Positions 34,610 to 42,499 of a stretch of 64,000 bases of DNA are shown here, piece by piece. Where the stretch lies: assembly GCF_000337555.1 (NCBI RefSeq), contig NZ_AOIO01000034.1, positions 98,913 through 162,912 of the forward strand, read 5' to 3'. A model generated the notes under the pieces. The model saw nothing but the letters and a program-made list of their open reading frames with translations. It ran no database searches and was not told the DNA's origin. A program made the position numbers and the translations under genes. How positions within the stretch are numbered: position 1 is the first letter of the stretch; the number at the start of each line of letters is the position of its first letter. The DNA comes from Natrialba asiatica DSM 12278 (GTDB lineage Archaea; Halobacteriota; Halobacteria; Halobacteriales; Natrialbaceae).

Positions 34610-35410
34610 ATGCGGGTTCCCGATCTCTGGCCGAGTACCCAGCCGCCACGGGCGAACCCGGAGACCGCAGGGCGACAGCTCCTGGTGGATCGAGCGCTGG
34701 CGGCGGGAATCGATCTCGGGCTCTGTTACGTGCTGCTCGTCGCGCCGATCAGCTACGTCGTCCTCTCCGTGTTGCCGGTGTTGGAGGCGCAAGGACCAGT
34801 CGCGGTCGCGATTTCGCTCGGAATACTCGTCCCGGTCAACCTCACCTACGCGTTCGTCTTCGAGTGGCGGTACAGTCGTACGCCCGGCAAGGTCGCCCGC
34901 TCGCTGATGGTCACCACGGCCGAGGGGGAGCCGTGTACGCTCAGAGCCAGCGCCGTTCGGAACCTGCTGCGGTACGTCGACGGTCTCGGGGTGCCACCCC
35001 TACTATACGCCGTGGGCGTCCTTGCGTCGGCCGTCTCTCCGTCCGGCCAGCGCGTCGGTGATCGGCTGGCCGACACCGTCGTCGTCCGTTCGGGACGGCT
35101 CCGCCGGCCCGCGGGTGACAGAACAGGTGAGGCGGCTCGCGACGATACCCCTCGTCGTACCGCTGAGACTGGTGAGACTGCTGAGGGGAACCACGAACGC
35201 GAGAACGAGACATCCCAGGCGTGCCAGGCTACGTGTCGCGAACTGCACTCGGATCTCAGCGCACGTCCCGACGCATCGCGATTTCGAACCACGGACAGAG
35301 GCGGAGCTGGCGGTACCACTCTGGGTTCGAGTGAAGCCGCTCGTAGGGGACCCACAGCAGGCCGGCGACCTCGTCCTCGTTCGGCTCGAGTTCGCGATCG
35401 GAAAGGGTGA
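34610..35410 (+). CDS. RDD-family membrane protein with an antisense-derived tail
   Basis: RDD proteins are small membrane proteins, some linked to sodium/proton exchange. Residues 24-160 are the domain: LLVDRALAAGIDLGLCYVLL, TM helices, YSRTPGKVARSLMVTTAEGE and GQRVGDRLADTVVV. After about residue 165 the sequence becomes polar, and from about residue 216 it is read through the 3' end of idi on the opposite strand (35256-35410), so those residues are probably not under protein-level selection. A frameshift or recent loss of an earlier stop would explain this. Confidence 0.75.
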   Translation: MRVPDLWPSTQPPRANPETAGRQLLVDRALAAGIDLGLCYVLLVAPISYVVLSVLPVLEAQGPVAVAISLGILVPVNLTYAFVFEWRYSRTPGKVARSLMVTTAEGEPCTLRASAVRNLLRYVDGLGVPPLLYAVGVLASAVSPSGQRVGDRLADTVVVRSGRLRRPAGDRTGEAARDDTPRRTAETGETAEGNHERENETSQACQATCRELHSDLSARPDASRFRTTDRGGAGGTTLGSSEAARRGPTAGRRPRPRSARVRDRKG

Positions 35411-35819
35411 GTTTGAGGACGGCACAGACCTCGTGCTCGACGCCGGCGTTTTCGAAGTAGCGTTTGTACTCGAAGCGGTCGGTCAGGCGCAGGTTGTCGT
35501 ACTGGTCGGGGGTAATGCCGAGTTCTTCTTCGAGTCGCTGGCGCGTGGCGTCGGTCTGGCTCTGGCCGTCGACGGGATGGGAGGCGACGGTGCCGTCCCA
35601 GTAGGTGCCCCAGAGGCGTTTGTCGGGGGCGCGCTGGGCCAGCAGGACGTTGTCTTCGTCGTCGAAGACGAGGGCGGTAAACGCCCGGTGGCGAATGCCG
35701 TCACCGGTGTGGGCCTCGAGTCGGTTGACGAGTTCGAGTTCGGTATCGTCGGCGTCGACGGCGATGACGTCCTGGCCGGCGTTTTCGTGCTGCAAGTCGT
35801 CGTCCCGCGGCGTAGTCAT
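35256..35819 (-). CDS. idi: Isopentenyl-diphosphate delta-isomerase (type I, Nudix)
   Basis: Interconverts IPP and DMAPP for archaeal lipid and carotenoid synthesis. The 187-residue protein has RHRAFTALVFDDEDNVLLAQ, the Nudix-like RLEEELGITPDQYDNL, and EHEVCAVLKL with the catalytic Glu. The active-site Cys that bacterial type I enzymes carry before the SHP/GHP motif is replaced: here the block is WDGTVASHPVDGQS. This appears to be usual for haloarchaeal homologues as I recall them. The gene is convergent with and overlaps the RDD gene by 155 bases. Confidence 0.88.
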   Translation of the reverse strand: MTTPRDDDLQHENAGQDVIAVDADDTELELVNRLEAHTGDGIRHRAFTALVFDDEDNVLLAQRAPDKRLWGTYWDGTVASHPVDGQSQTDATRQRLEEELGITPDQYDNLRLTDRFEYKRYFENAGVEHEVCAVLKLTLSDRELEPNEDEVAGLLWVPYERLHSNPEWYRQLRLCPWFEIAMRRDVR

Positions 35820-36075
35820 GTCTGCATCATTGCAGAGGGTCGTGAAACCAGTATCGGCTTTTGGTCGTTCGGTAGCGGCATCGATGAACTCGAGTCGGAA
35901 TTACACCGTCGGGATACGATCGGTGGCTCGTAGCGCGGAAAATTCACGACTGAGTCTTCGAGAGACGCTAGTGATAGCGAACGATAGAGCGGGCCGAGTG
36001 AGGAGCGAGCGATTCAGGAGAACGGCGTGTGTACGCACAAAAGAGCAGCGTCTGCTCGGGACGAGCGCCGGTAAT

Positions 36076-36567
36076 TCACTCGACGAGTTCAGCCAGGTTC
36101 CGTAAGGACGATCGGTTCCCGGCTTCGTTGTCTTCGGGGCGGATACCTTGCGGGATGTTCTCACAGCGATACGTGACTGTCGTTTTCCCGTCCGTCTCTT
36201 CTAGAGAGACGATGATTCGCATCTCGCCTGCAAATCGCTGGTCCGTCGTTTCGAACTCGATGGTCTCCACGATTTTCTCGTGGGGCACCAGCGCGACGAA
36301 CCGCCCGCGGTGCGTATCCGCATCGTCGGCGGTCTTCCCACCCTCTCCCCCCGGCGAATCGTTCCGGGGATCCCGGTACGTGAGCGAAATCCTGAACTCG
36401 CCGCCCTCCCGCGGATCGAAGGAATGGACGTGACCGTCCATACCGTCTGGTGGCAGCCACATAGCCACCGCGTCGGGGTCAAGGAACGCTCGGTAAACCT
36501 CCTCTCGCGGGGCGTCGATAACTACTGTCACCTGCGTACTTGGTCCCTCATCACCCGGAGTCGTCAT
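36076..36567 (-). CDS. SRPBCC/AHSA1-like protein
   Basis: A 163-residue START-like fold protein. Typical features are TQVTVVIDAPREEVYRAFLD, PDAVAMWLPPDGMDGHVHSF, GGEFRISLTYRD and FVALVPHEKIVETIEFE, ending in a C-terminal helix. AHSA1-like members bind small hydrophobic ligands or Hsp90; the ligand here is unknown. The ATG at 36567 is chosen over an in-frame GTG two codons upstream. The 256-base gap to idi holds no clear gene. Confidence 0.85.
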   Translation of the reverse strand: MTTPGDEGPSTQVTVVIDAPREEVYRAFLDPDAVAMWLPPDGMDGHVHSFDPREGGEFRISLTYRDPRNDSPGGEGGKTADDADTHRGRFVALVPHEKIVETIEFETTDQRFAGEMRIIVSLEETDGKTTVTYRCENIPQGIRPEDNEAGNRSSLRNLAELVE

Positions 36568-37029
36568 GCCCACTGACCTCGTCCAGAAACCGGCGGGATT
36601 TCGGCAGCGTTGTCAACGCGAAGAGCGCCGTCAGTTTGGTTTCGTCGGCCGATTCTTCTTGCGTTCCCGTCCCTCACCGGTCGGCCGTAGTGACGACCAA
36701 TCGCTCCGTACTGCCGGTTGTCGGTCGGCATGGAATCGTTCACGACCCGTACTACGGGGGCCAACCGCATAGAGATAGCCCGTGAGAATCGTTACGGTCC
36801 GAGAATCTGTACGGTCTGACCGGGCGTGCGACGAGTTCACCGTTGGAGTCGGTGTCGCGGGTACGGGCCGAGTTGGATGGTGGTGTGGTTTCGATGGTGG
36901 TGGTGGTGGTAGACGGATCGCGGTGATCCGCTCGCACACCCCCGCCAACTCGGCTGGCCGCCGCGACCCGAGTGCAGGTGAACTGAACTCGGCGTGCGGT
37001 GGCCGCGGCTTACTCGGCTTTACTCGACT
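36568..37029. other. Gene-free 462-base stretch
   Basis: No frame here has both a credible start and protein-like sequence. It contains a ggt triplet run (about 36896-36912) and, at its right edge, three near-copies of a 10-base unit built on ctttactcg (about 37007-37036) that run over the stop codon of the next minus-strand gene. It is probably intergenic or decayed sequence. Confidence 0.45.
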
Positions 37030-37377
37030 TTACTCGGCGTTCGAGTCCGATTGTGAGCGCGTGCCGACGCGGGGGGCGACGCGACAGCCGCAGGGACCGG
37101 CGATGGCTTCGCCCGGCCCGATCATGGTCCGCTGGACGATGGGCGTGTTACAGCGGGGACAGCGCGGGAGGGACAGGGTTTCCGGACTGTCCGTCGTGTC
37201 GCCGGGATTCGCATCGTCGGGGTCCGTATTGTCGGGTTCCGTCGTGGAGGCTTCCGTCCCGACGGATTCCGCGTCGTCACCATCCGTCTCGCCGGTATCG
37301 GTGCCGGCGGTGTCCGTCTCGCCCGTTTCGCCGGTGCCGTCGCTAGCCGCGTTGCGTGCGGCGTCGTCGTCGGTCAC
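37030..37377 (-). CDS. Asp/Thr-rich protein with C-terminal Cys cluster
   Basis: A protein of 115 residues whose first 70 are a Thr/Asp/Glu/Gly low-complexity linker. The C-terminal 40 residues carry LPRCPRCNTPIVQRTMIGPG and AGPCGCRVAPR, a four-Cys arrangement that could bind zinc. The GTG at 37377 (MTDDDAARNAASD) is preferred to an upstream GTG at 37389. An AT-rich word near 37430-37440 (ggtatatcaa, minus strand) could be the promoter. The stop codon lies inside a small tandem repeat. Function unknown. Confidence 0.6.
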   Translation of the reverse strand: MTDDDAARNAASDGTGETGETDTAGTDTGETDGDDAESVGTEASTTEPDNTDPDDANPGDTTDSPETLSLPRCPRCNTPIVQRTMIGPGEAIAGPCGCRVAPRVGTRSQSDSNAE

Positions 37378-37456
37378 GCAGTCGAACACCTCGGCGCGTT
37401 CCCGAGACCGCCTGTAAGAGCCGCTGCTCGCTTGATATACCGATCCGTCAGTCGTG

Positions 37457-37593
37457 CGGGATGTTTATATCCCGTGAGAATGTACGCAATCATGGCTTTG
37501 ACCCTTGCGGGGTGGAAGCCACGTCTCGGATGCTGGTACATCCGGGACACTTTCGTGTCCGATGTGGCTTCCGTCCTAATTGTTGACTGGTAG
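37457..37593 (+). ncRNA. Candidate structured RNA or miniature transposon: hairpin plus three-way junction
   Basis: First, CGGGAT and ATCCCG (37457-37475) form a short hairpin that contains a TATA-like word, tttatat. Then bases 37510-37522 pair with 37564-37576 (core GGAAGCCAC/GTGGCTTCC plus wobbles) to enclose two perfect hairpins: CGGATG-CATCCG (37527-37544) and GGACAC-GTGTCC with loop tttc (37545-37560). This is a three-way junction. The ATG at 37492 lies about 26 bases after the TATA word and opens a 33-codon frame through the structure. It could be a small RNA, a leaderless micro-ORF or a palindromic mobile element. Confidence 0.45.
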
Positions 37594-37678
37594 CGACTTA
37601 TATCTACCGCTGAACGACGGGAAGGAGCGCCTGCTGCTGGCCTCGTGGGACCCGAACCACGGTGAACTCGACCGGTAG
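37580..37678 (+). pseudogene. Possible 3' gene remnant beside the hairpin element
   Basis: An open frame without a start codon reads DLYLPLNDGKERLLLASWDP then NHGELDR and a stop at 37676-37678. The codons have GC-rich third positions and the residues look protein-like, but there is no room for an upstream domain: the hairpin element abuts it. It may be the tail of a gene truncated by that element. No family recognised. Confidence 0.22.
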
Positions 37679-37697
37679 TGGTGAACTCGGATCGCGC

Positions 37698-38666
37698 CTA
37701 CTGAGTAGGTTCGAGCGGCCACCTTTGCTCCGCGTCGGGGTTCTCCTGATAACTCTTCCCGACGGCCACTTCGAGGGGGTGGGGGTGTAGTTCGAGGTGT
37801 AGCGTCTCCGTTTCGAGCATTTCGCCATCGAGGCTGTATTCGATGGAGTCTTCGAGGCTTTCGACGGTGAGCGACGGCGTTCGTCGGCGGATGATGTGTG
37901 CGCTCTCGCGGTCGAACAGTCCTTCGAGGGCGGCGTCGCCGACCAGTCGACCCGGCGAGGCGTCTTCGACGATCGTGACCTCGAAGAGGCCGTCTTCGAC
38001 GTGTGCCTGTGCGGTGCGCGTGCCGGTGAATCGGCGGCAGTTGCCGATGAGAACGAACATCGCGTCGCCGGTCCAGGACTGGGCGGCCTCGCCGTTCGGT
38101 CCCTCGGCCGTCTCGACTCGCAGCGAGAGCGAGTCGAAGTCCGCGACGGTCGCGACGGTGTTTTTCACGTATGCGAGGACGCCGAGCGCTCGTTTGCTGT
38201 CCGGCGTCGTCTCGCTGCTGGCTTCGGCGGTCACGCCGCCGACGCAGGAGTTGACGAACGAGCGGTCGTTCGCGACGCCGAGGTCGATCCGTCGCCGTCG
38301 GCCGGTTTCGAGCACCTCGAAACTGTGCTCGAGGCCGGTGATGCCGATGTTCGTCGCGAAGTTGTTGCCGGTGCCGGCGGGAACGACGGCGAGCGTCGTC
38401 GTCTCGAGTTCGTCCGCGGCCGCGATCCCGTTGATGACTTCGTTGACGGTTCCGTCGCCGCCGGCGGCGGCGATCAGGTCCGCCTCGGGTGCGGCGTCGC
38501 GGGCGAACCGCATCGCGTCCCCTGCTCCTTCGGTCTGTCGGACCGTCAACCCGTAGTCGGCCGCCAGTTCGACGGTGTCATCGACGTGGTCCTGGCTGCC
38601 GCTGACGGGATTGAGAACGAGAACGCGGCGGGGATCGGCGTCGCTGTCTCTACCCTCCGAGTGCAT
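37698..38666 (-). CDS. Diacylglycerol kinase-like lipid kinase (DAGK catalytic domain)
   Basis: Member of the DagK/YegS/sphingosine-kinase superfamily, 322 residues. The nucleotide-binding core shows RRVLVLNPVSGSQDHVDDTV, LIAAAGGDGTVNEVINGIAA (the GGDGT motif) and VVPAGTGNNFATNIGI. The C-terminal beta-sandwich contains FVLIGNCRRFTGTRTAQAHV and IEYSLDGEMLET. It probably phosphorylates a lipid or isoprenoid alcohol in membrane metabolism. The start MHSEGRDSDADPRRVLVLNP gives the expected short leader; the upstream open frame is antisense to the PHP gene. Confidence 0.88.
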   Translation of the reverse strand: MHSEGRDSDADPRRVLVLNPVSGSQDHVDDTVELAADYGLTVRQTEGAGDAMRFARDAAPEADLIAAAGGDGTVNEVINGIAAADELETTTLAVVPAGTGNNFATNIGITGLEHSFEVLETGRRRRIDLGVANDRSFVNSCVGGVTAEASSETTPDSKRALGVLAYVKNTVATVADFDSLSLRVETAEGPNGEAAQSWTGDAMFVLIGNCRRFTGTRTAQAHVEDGLFEVTIVEDASPGRLVGDAALEGLFDRESAHIIRRRTPSLTVESLEDSIEYSLDGEMLETETLHLELHPHPLEVAVGKSYQENPDAEQRWPLEPTQ

Positions 38667-38720
38667 ACCCCACCGTATGCCGGCCGAGCGCAAAAGGGTC
38701 TGGCTGGCGTTTGCCTCGGT

Positions 38721-39437
38721 GTGTATCTCGTCGATCTTCACGCGCACACGCGATTCTTTCACGGCCACCGGTCTCTCGGTGACCGATTCGATCCGCTTGG
38801 TGCACGAGTGCTCACCGAGATGGCAGCGAGGCGCGGCCTCGACGGCGTCGCGACGACGAACCACGACTACTACACCCACCTGAACACTGCCGCAGACGCG
38901 GTCACCCTGCCCGGAATCGAGATTACGACCGATCGGGGTCACGTCCTCGTCATCGGACCCGATCCGCCGGCGGAGACGAAACCGGGGGCGTTGTCTCCGG
39001 CGGAGGCGGTCGCGCTGGCTCACGATCGCGACTGTGCCGCTATCGTCGCACACCCGTTTCGAAACAGCACCGTTCGCGAGCTCACGGCCGTTCCCTTCGA
39101 CGCCATCGAGGTTAACGGCAAACATCCGCGGTCGCGTCCGCTGGTCGAGAAGTTGGCGTCGGAACGAAACCTGCCGCTCGTCGGCGGCAGCGACGCGCAC
39201 TATCCGTTCGAGGTCGGGCGAGCGTACACGATCGTCGAGTGCGATCGGCTCACGCCCGAGGCGGTCGTCGAAGCGATTCGAGACGGTCGCGTCGAGGCCC
39301 AGGTCTCCCGGTCGACATTGGACGAGGTGGTGCGACGCGGGTACCGGGCCGTCCACCGCCGCAAGCGCGTCATCGACGCGATCGAGCGGCCGACGCCGGG
39401 GGTCGGAACGCCACCGGGTGAGGAGTCGACGGAGTAA
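38721..39437 (+). CDS. PHP-domain metal-dependent phosphoesterase
   Basis: A 238-residue PHP protein. Metal-ligand motifs are in order: VDLHAHTRFFHGHRSL near the start, TTNHDYYTH, GIEITTDRGHVLVIG, CAAIVAHPFRN and VGGSDAHYPFEV. Such enzymes hydrolyse phosphate esters, from histidinol phosphate to nucleotides; the substrate is unknown. A GTG at 38721 gives the conserved VYLVDLHAHT start; the frame is open far upstream only because it runs antisense to the lipid kinase gene. Confidence 0.85.
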   Translation: MYLVDLHAHTRFFHGHRSLGDRFDPLGARVLTEMAARRGLDGVATTNHDYYTHLNTAADAVTLPGIEITTDRGHVLVIGPDPPAETKPGALSPAEAVALAHDRDCAAIVAHPFRNSTVRELTAVPFDAIEVNGKHPRSRPLVEKLASERNLPLVGGSDAHYPFEVGRAYTIVECDRLTPEAVVEAIRDGRVEAQVSRSTLDEVVRRGYRAVHRRKRVIDAIERPTPGVGTPPGEESTE

Positions 39438-39446
39438 GCCGCCTCC

Positions 39447-39522
39447 ACGCGCCGCTCGAACGCCGCTCGAATTCTGCTCGAACGCCGACCGACCGCCGAC
39501 CGAACGCCGACCGAACGCCGAT
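39447..39522. repeat. 11-base tandem repeat between convergent genes
   Basis: Between the PHP and Lrp stops the sequence repeats cgctcgaacgc-like units, then three tandem copies of an 11-base unit, cgccgaccgac/cgccgaccgaa/cgccgaccgaa (39483-39515), and a partial fourth. It is untranslated and may be a slippage-prone spacer. Confidence 0.6.
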
Positions 39523-39935
39523 CAGCCGAGCTGTTCGTCGAGAATCAACCGCGTCTTCGTGCTGACGACCTCCTCCTGGTTGCGCGCTTTCGTAATGAGA
39601 TCGTTCACGCCGCGCGTGTCCGCGGCGTCGACGCCGAGGACGACGTCCTGCTCGCCCGAAACCATCCAGACGAAATCGACCTCCTCCCACTCCGCCATGC
39701 GCTCCGAGATGCCTTCCGTATCCACGTCGACCGCGACGCTGATTTCGATCATCGCCTTGACGTTGCCCGTCCGGGTCGCGATCGTAAACCGTTCGATCAC
39801 CTCGTCGTCCATCATCCGCTCGACGCGATTGCGAACCGTCCCCTCGCTCGTCCCGACTTCGTCCGCGATTTCCGTGTACGGCGTTCGGGAGTCTCGTCGC
39901 AGCACGTCGAGGATCGCTCGATCGAGTTCGTCCAT
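39522..39935 (-). CDS. Lrp/AsnC family transcriptional regulator
   Basis: A 137-residue regulator with an N-terminal winged helix-turn-helix (LDRAILDVLRRDSRTPYTEI, then VGTSEGTVRNRVERMMDDEV) and a C-terminal RAM domain (GISERMAEWEEVDFVWMVSG, GVDAADTRGVNDLI), which binds amino acids or other small effectors and mediates oligomerisation. It is divergent from carA across 102 bases containing two similar dyads, so it probably regulates carA and itself. This arrangement next to carA occurs in other haloarchaea, as I recall. Confidence 0.92.
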   Translation of the reverse strand: MDELDRAILDVLRRDSRTPYTEIADEVGTSEGTVRNRVERMMDDEVIERFTIATRTGNVKAMIEISVAVDVDTEGISERMAEWEEVDFVWMVSGEQDVVLGVDAADTRGVNDLITKARNQEEVVSTKTRLILDEQLG

Positions 39936-39971
39936 TGAGATCCGTGACTACGGACGAGTGGCACTTACCGA

Positions 39972-39986
39972 TTACGAAATTCGTAA
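39972..39986. promoter_or_regulatory. Palindromic operator near the lrp promoter
   Basis: TTACGAAATTCGTAA is a 7+1+7 perfect dyad in an otherwise GC-rich genome. It lies about 40 bases before the lrp start, where its promoter elements should be, and about 20 bases upstream of the carA TATA word. It is a likely Lrp binding site. Confidence 0.6.
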
Positions 39987-40005
39987 CTGAGTTTCGAAGA
40001 CAACA

Positions 40006-40037
40006 CTTATGATGGTGTGTCCAATACGTAGTTCGTA
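40006..40037 (+). promoter_or_regulatory. carA promoter with second Lrp-like dyad
   Basis: The TATA word cttatga (40006-40012) lies 28 bases before the carA ATG, predicting a leaderless mRNA. TACGTAGTTCGTA (40025-40037), an imperfect copy of the upstream operator, sits exactly on the predicted start site and abuts the ATG, as expected for repression. Confidence 0.5.
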
Positions 40038-41114
40038 ATGACAGCAGCCTACGTTGCGCTGGAGGGCGGACACGTACTCGAGGGACGTGGTCGCGCTTCG
40101 GGCACGGCTCGCGGCGAGCTGGTTTTCACGACAGCCTACACCGGCTACGAAGAGAGCCTGACCGATCCGTCCTACGAGGAACAGATTCTTACCTTCTCCT
40201 ACCCGCTGATCGGCAACTACGGCGTCCGAACGGAACGGTTCGAAGACGACCGCGTCCACCCTCGCGCCGTGCTCGCAAAGGAACTCACCGACGACGTCGC
40301 CGACTGGCTCGAGGGCGAAGGCGTTCCCGCGGTCGATCACCTCGACACGCGAGACGTCGTCACCGACATCCGCGACGGCGGCGCGATGAAATGCGGCATC
40401 GCCGTCGGCGAGGACGCCACCGAGGAAGACGCCCTGGCCGAACTCGAGGCCTGCAAGGCCATGAGCGAACACACCGACATCGGCGCGCAGGTCAGCGTCG
40501 ACGATCACACCGTCCACGGCGCGGACAACGACGGCGAGACCGTCGCCCTCGTCGACTGCGGCGCGAAGGGCTCGATCGTCGATTCGCTGCTCGACCGCAA
40601 CGCGACGGTTCACGTCCTCCCCTACGACGCAAGCACAGCCGATGTCGAGGCCGTCGATCCCGATATCCTGTTCATCTCGAACGGCCCCGGCGACCCCGCG
40701 AACTACGAACAGGCGATTGAACTCGTCGAGGCGTTCGTCGAGGACACGCCCGTTGCCGGTATCTGCCTCGGCCAGCAGATCGTCGCCGAGGCGCTGGGTG
40801 GCACGACGGCGAAGATGGACTTCGGCCACCGCGGGGTCAACCAGCCCGTCCTCGACCTCGAGTCGGGACAGGTCGTCATGACGACCCAGAACCACGGTTA
40901 CACCGTGGACGAGCCCGGCGATTATCTCGAAGTCACGCAGATCAACGTCAACGACGACACCCCGGAGGGGCTCGACGGCGTCGAACACGATATCATCACC
41001 CGCCAGTACCACCCCGAAGCCAATCCCGGGCCGGAAGACACCCTCGAGTTCTTCGACAGCGTCGTCGGTATGGCCGGGAAATCGGAGCAGCGAGCGGTTC
41101 CGGCGGACGACTGA
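40038..41114 (+). CDS. carA: Carbamoyl-phosphate synthase small (glutaminase) subunit
   Basis: Supplies ammonia from glutamine to CarB for carbamoyl phosphate, used in pyrimidine and arginine synthesis. The N-terminal domain has YVALEGGHVLEGRGRASGTA and TTAYTGYEESLTDPSYEEQI. The class I glutaminase domain shows FISNGPGDPANYEQAIE, the nucleophile in AGICLGQQIVAEALGG and the His/Glu in YHPEANPGPEDTLEFF. Length 358 is normal. carB is not in this window. Confidence 0.95.
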   Translation: MTAAYVALEGGHVLEGRGRASGTARGELVFTTAYTGYEESLTDPSYEEQILTFSYPLIGNYGVRTERFEDDRVHPRAVLAKELTDDVADWLEGEGVPAVDHLDTRDVVTDIRDGGAMKCGIAVGEDATEEDALAELEACKAMSEHTDIGAQVSVDDHTVHGADNDGETVALVDCGAKGSIVDSLLDRNATVHVLPYDASTADVEAVDPDILFISNGPGDPANYEQAIELVEAFVEDTPVAGICLGQQIVAEALGGTTAKMDFGHRGVNQPVLDLESGQVVMTTQNHGYTVDEPGDYLEVTQINVNDDTPEGLDGVEHDIITRQYHPEANPGPEDTLEFFDSVVGMAGKSEQRAVPADD

Positions 41115-41193
41115 GTCGAATTCGTTTTGCGTGGTCTCCGGAAGCGATCGTGACTCCAACGGGAACGGACAACCGACGCCGATCGAGGGCCGT

Positions 41194-42312
41194 TCACTCC
41201 GTCGTCTCCTCGTAGGTGCCCTCGTACGCGGTGAGCAGATTCTCGGTGCGGAGGGTGACCATGAACCACTCCGTATCGATTGGATCGCCCGCATCGGGGT
41301 CCGCGTCGACACCCGCCCGTAGTCGGCCGTCCCGGACGGAGAGGGACAGCGTCTCCCCGGGTTCGAACGCCTCGTCCAGGCTCGCCCCGCGATAGTTCTC
41401 GCCGATCGCAGACAGCGAGACCGTCGACCCTTCGGGTATCGGATCGCCGGCTTCCATCGCGAGTTCGATGACTTCTCCGCCGTCAGTCGAAATCGACACC
41501 TCGGGGGCTTTCTCGAATCCCTCGTCGACCCACTCCGGTCTCTCGAGTTCGGTCTCACCGACGCTCGAGAACGATGTTTCCACCGCAATCGTTTCGGTAG
41601 CGCCGGCCGATGTCCCCTCCAACTCGTACGCGTAGCGCTCGATGCCGTCGTCGGAGACGGAGACCGTTGCGACGAACTCGTCGTACTCGTCCGCCGGATT
41701 CATCCGCTCGAGAGCGTCGCTCATCTCCGTCCCTTCGTAAGTGACGACCGTCGTCCCGTCGGACTCCTCGACGTCGATCAAGTCGTACTCCGAAACGCGC
41801 AGTACGGCTTCCAATTCCCGGCGAATGCTCCGTTCGTTCGTCGAGGGAGCCGCCGGTCCGTTCTCGATCCGGTACCGGTCGCCTCCGTCGAAGGTCTGGC
41901 GGACGAGCGTTTCGTTCGCCGATTCCGTGAAGAGCCAGGTTTCCTCCGTCGACGATTCGTGTCGGAGCCTCGTTTTCTGTACCTTTCGCTCGCCGTCGAC
42001 GGCGAGCGCGATCGACTCTTCGAACGTTCTGGCGTCGATGCTGATCGTCTCGGACGTGTCGACCGTGTACGAACCGTCTTCGAGAATCGCCGCCTGTCGA
42101 GACGCGAGTTCGTCGGCATCGAATCCGGTTTCGCCGGTTCCGTCAGGGTAGTCGATGGTCCCGTCCGTTTCGTTTGCGGCCGTCTCTCCCTCTGCTGCCG
42201 CTCCGTCGGCGCCGTCGCCGGTGTCGGTGCTGCCGCCGTCGAGGACGCCCGCACACCCCGCGGTCGTTGCCAGTATCGCAACGGCGAGTACGATAACTAG
42301 TGACTTTTTCAC
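41194..42312 (-). CDS. DUF7537-like Sec lipoprotein
   Basis: A 372-residue surface lipoprotein. A Sec signal (KKSLVIVLAVAILATTAGCA) ends at lipobox Cys19 or 20, followed by a long acidic linker. The mature domain has repeated beta strands, such as TVDTSETISIDARTFEESIA, and resembles LolA/LppX-like haloarchaeal DUF7537 proteins. The C-terminus adds a small beta domain (TVSLSAIGENYRGASLDEAF). The start is a GTG; a TATA-like word (tcataacc on the minus strand, near 42338-42345) lies about 28 bases upstream. Function unknown; lipid or surface-related roles are possible. Confidence 0.75.
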   Translation of the reverse strand: MKKSLVIVLAVAILATTAGCAGVLDGGSTDTGDGADGAAAEGETAANETDGTIDYPDGTGETGFDADELASRQAAILEDGSYTVDTSETISIDARTFEESIALAVDGERKVQKTRLRHESSTEETWLFTESANETLVRQTFDGGDRYRIENGPAAPSTNERSIRRELEAVLRVSEYDLIDVEESDGTTVVTYEGTEMSDALERMNPADEYDEFVATVSVSDDGIERYAYELEGTSAGATETIAVETSFSSVGETELERPEWVDEGFEKAPEVSISTDGGEVIELAMEAGDPIPEGSTVSLSAIGENYRGASLDEAFEPGETLSLSVRDGRLRAGVDADPDAGDPIDTEWFMVTLRTENLLTAYEGTYEETTE

Positions 42313-42401
42313 GGCGTAATTATTCGATCCCCCGGTTATGACACTACCGGATAGGGGGCGACACGAGGACGATCACGCCGTACTCGGAACGGCACTCCGT
42401 A

Positions 42402-42499
42402 TCAGAACTCGTCGGTCTCGATCTCCACGGCCCGCTCGCGGATCACTTCGCCGTCGAGTGCGGCGGCGAGGCGTCGATATCGAACGCGGGGTCGCCCAT
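42402..42499 (-). pseudogene. Broken small ORF coupled to the siderophore-binding protein
   Basis: An ATG overlaps the stop of the upstream binding-protein gene (TAATG), a typical coupled start, and reads MGDPAFDIDA before hitting a stop after 18 codons. One base shift away the sequence continues as ALDGEVIRERAVEIETDEF and a stop at 42402, with entirely G/C third positions. It looks like a short gene of about 32 codons interrupted by one frameshift, natural or a sequencing error. Confidence 0.35.

Noticed and set aside
36631..36948. Proline/His-rich minus-strand open frame
   Set aside because: Its composition comes from ggt triplet repeats and it has no credible start or promoter.
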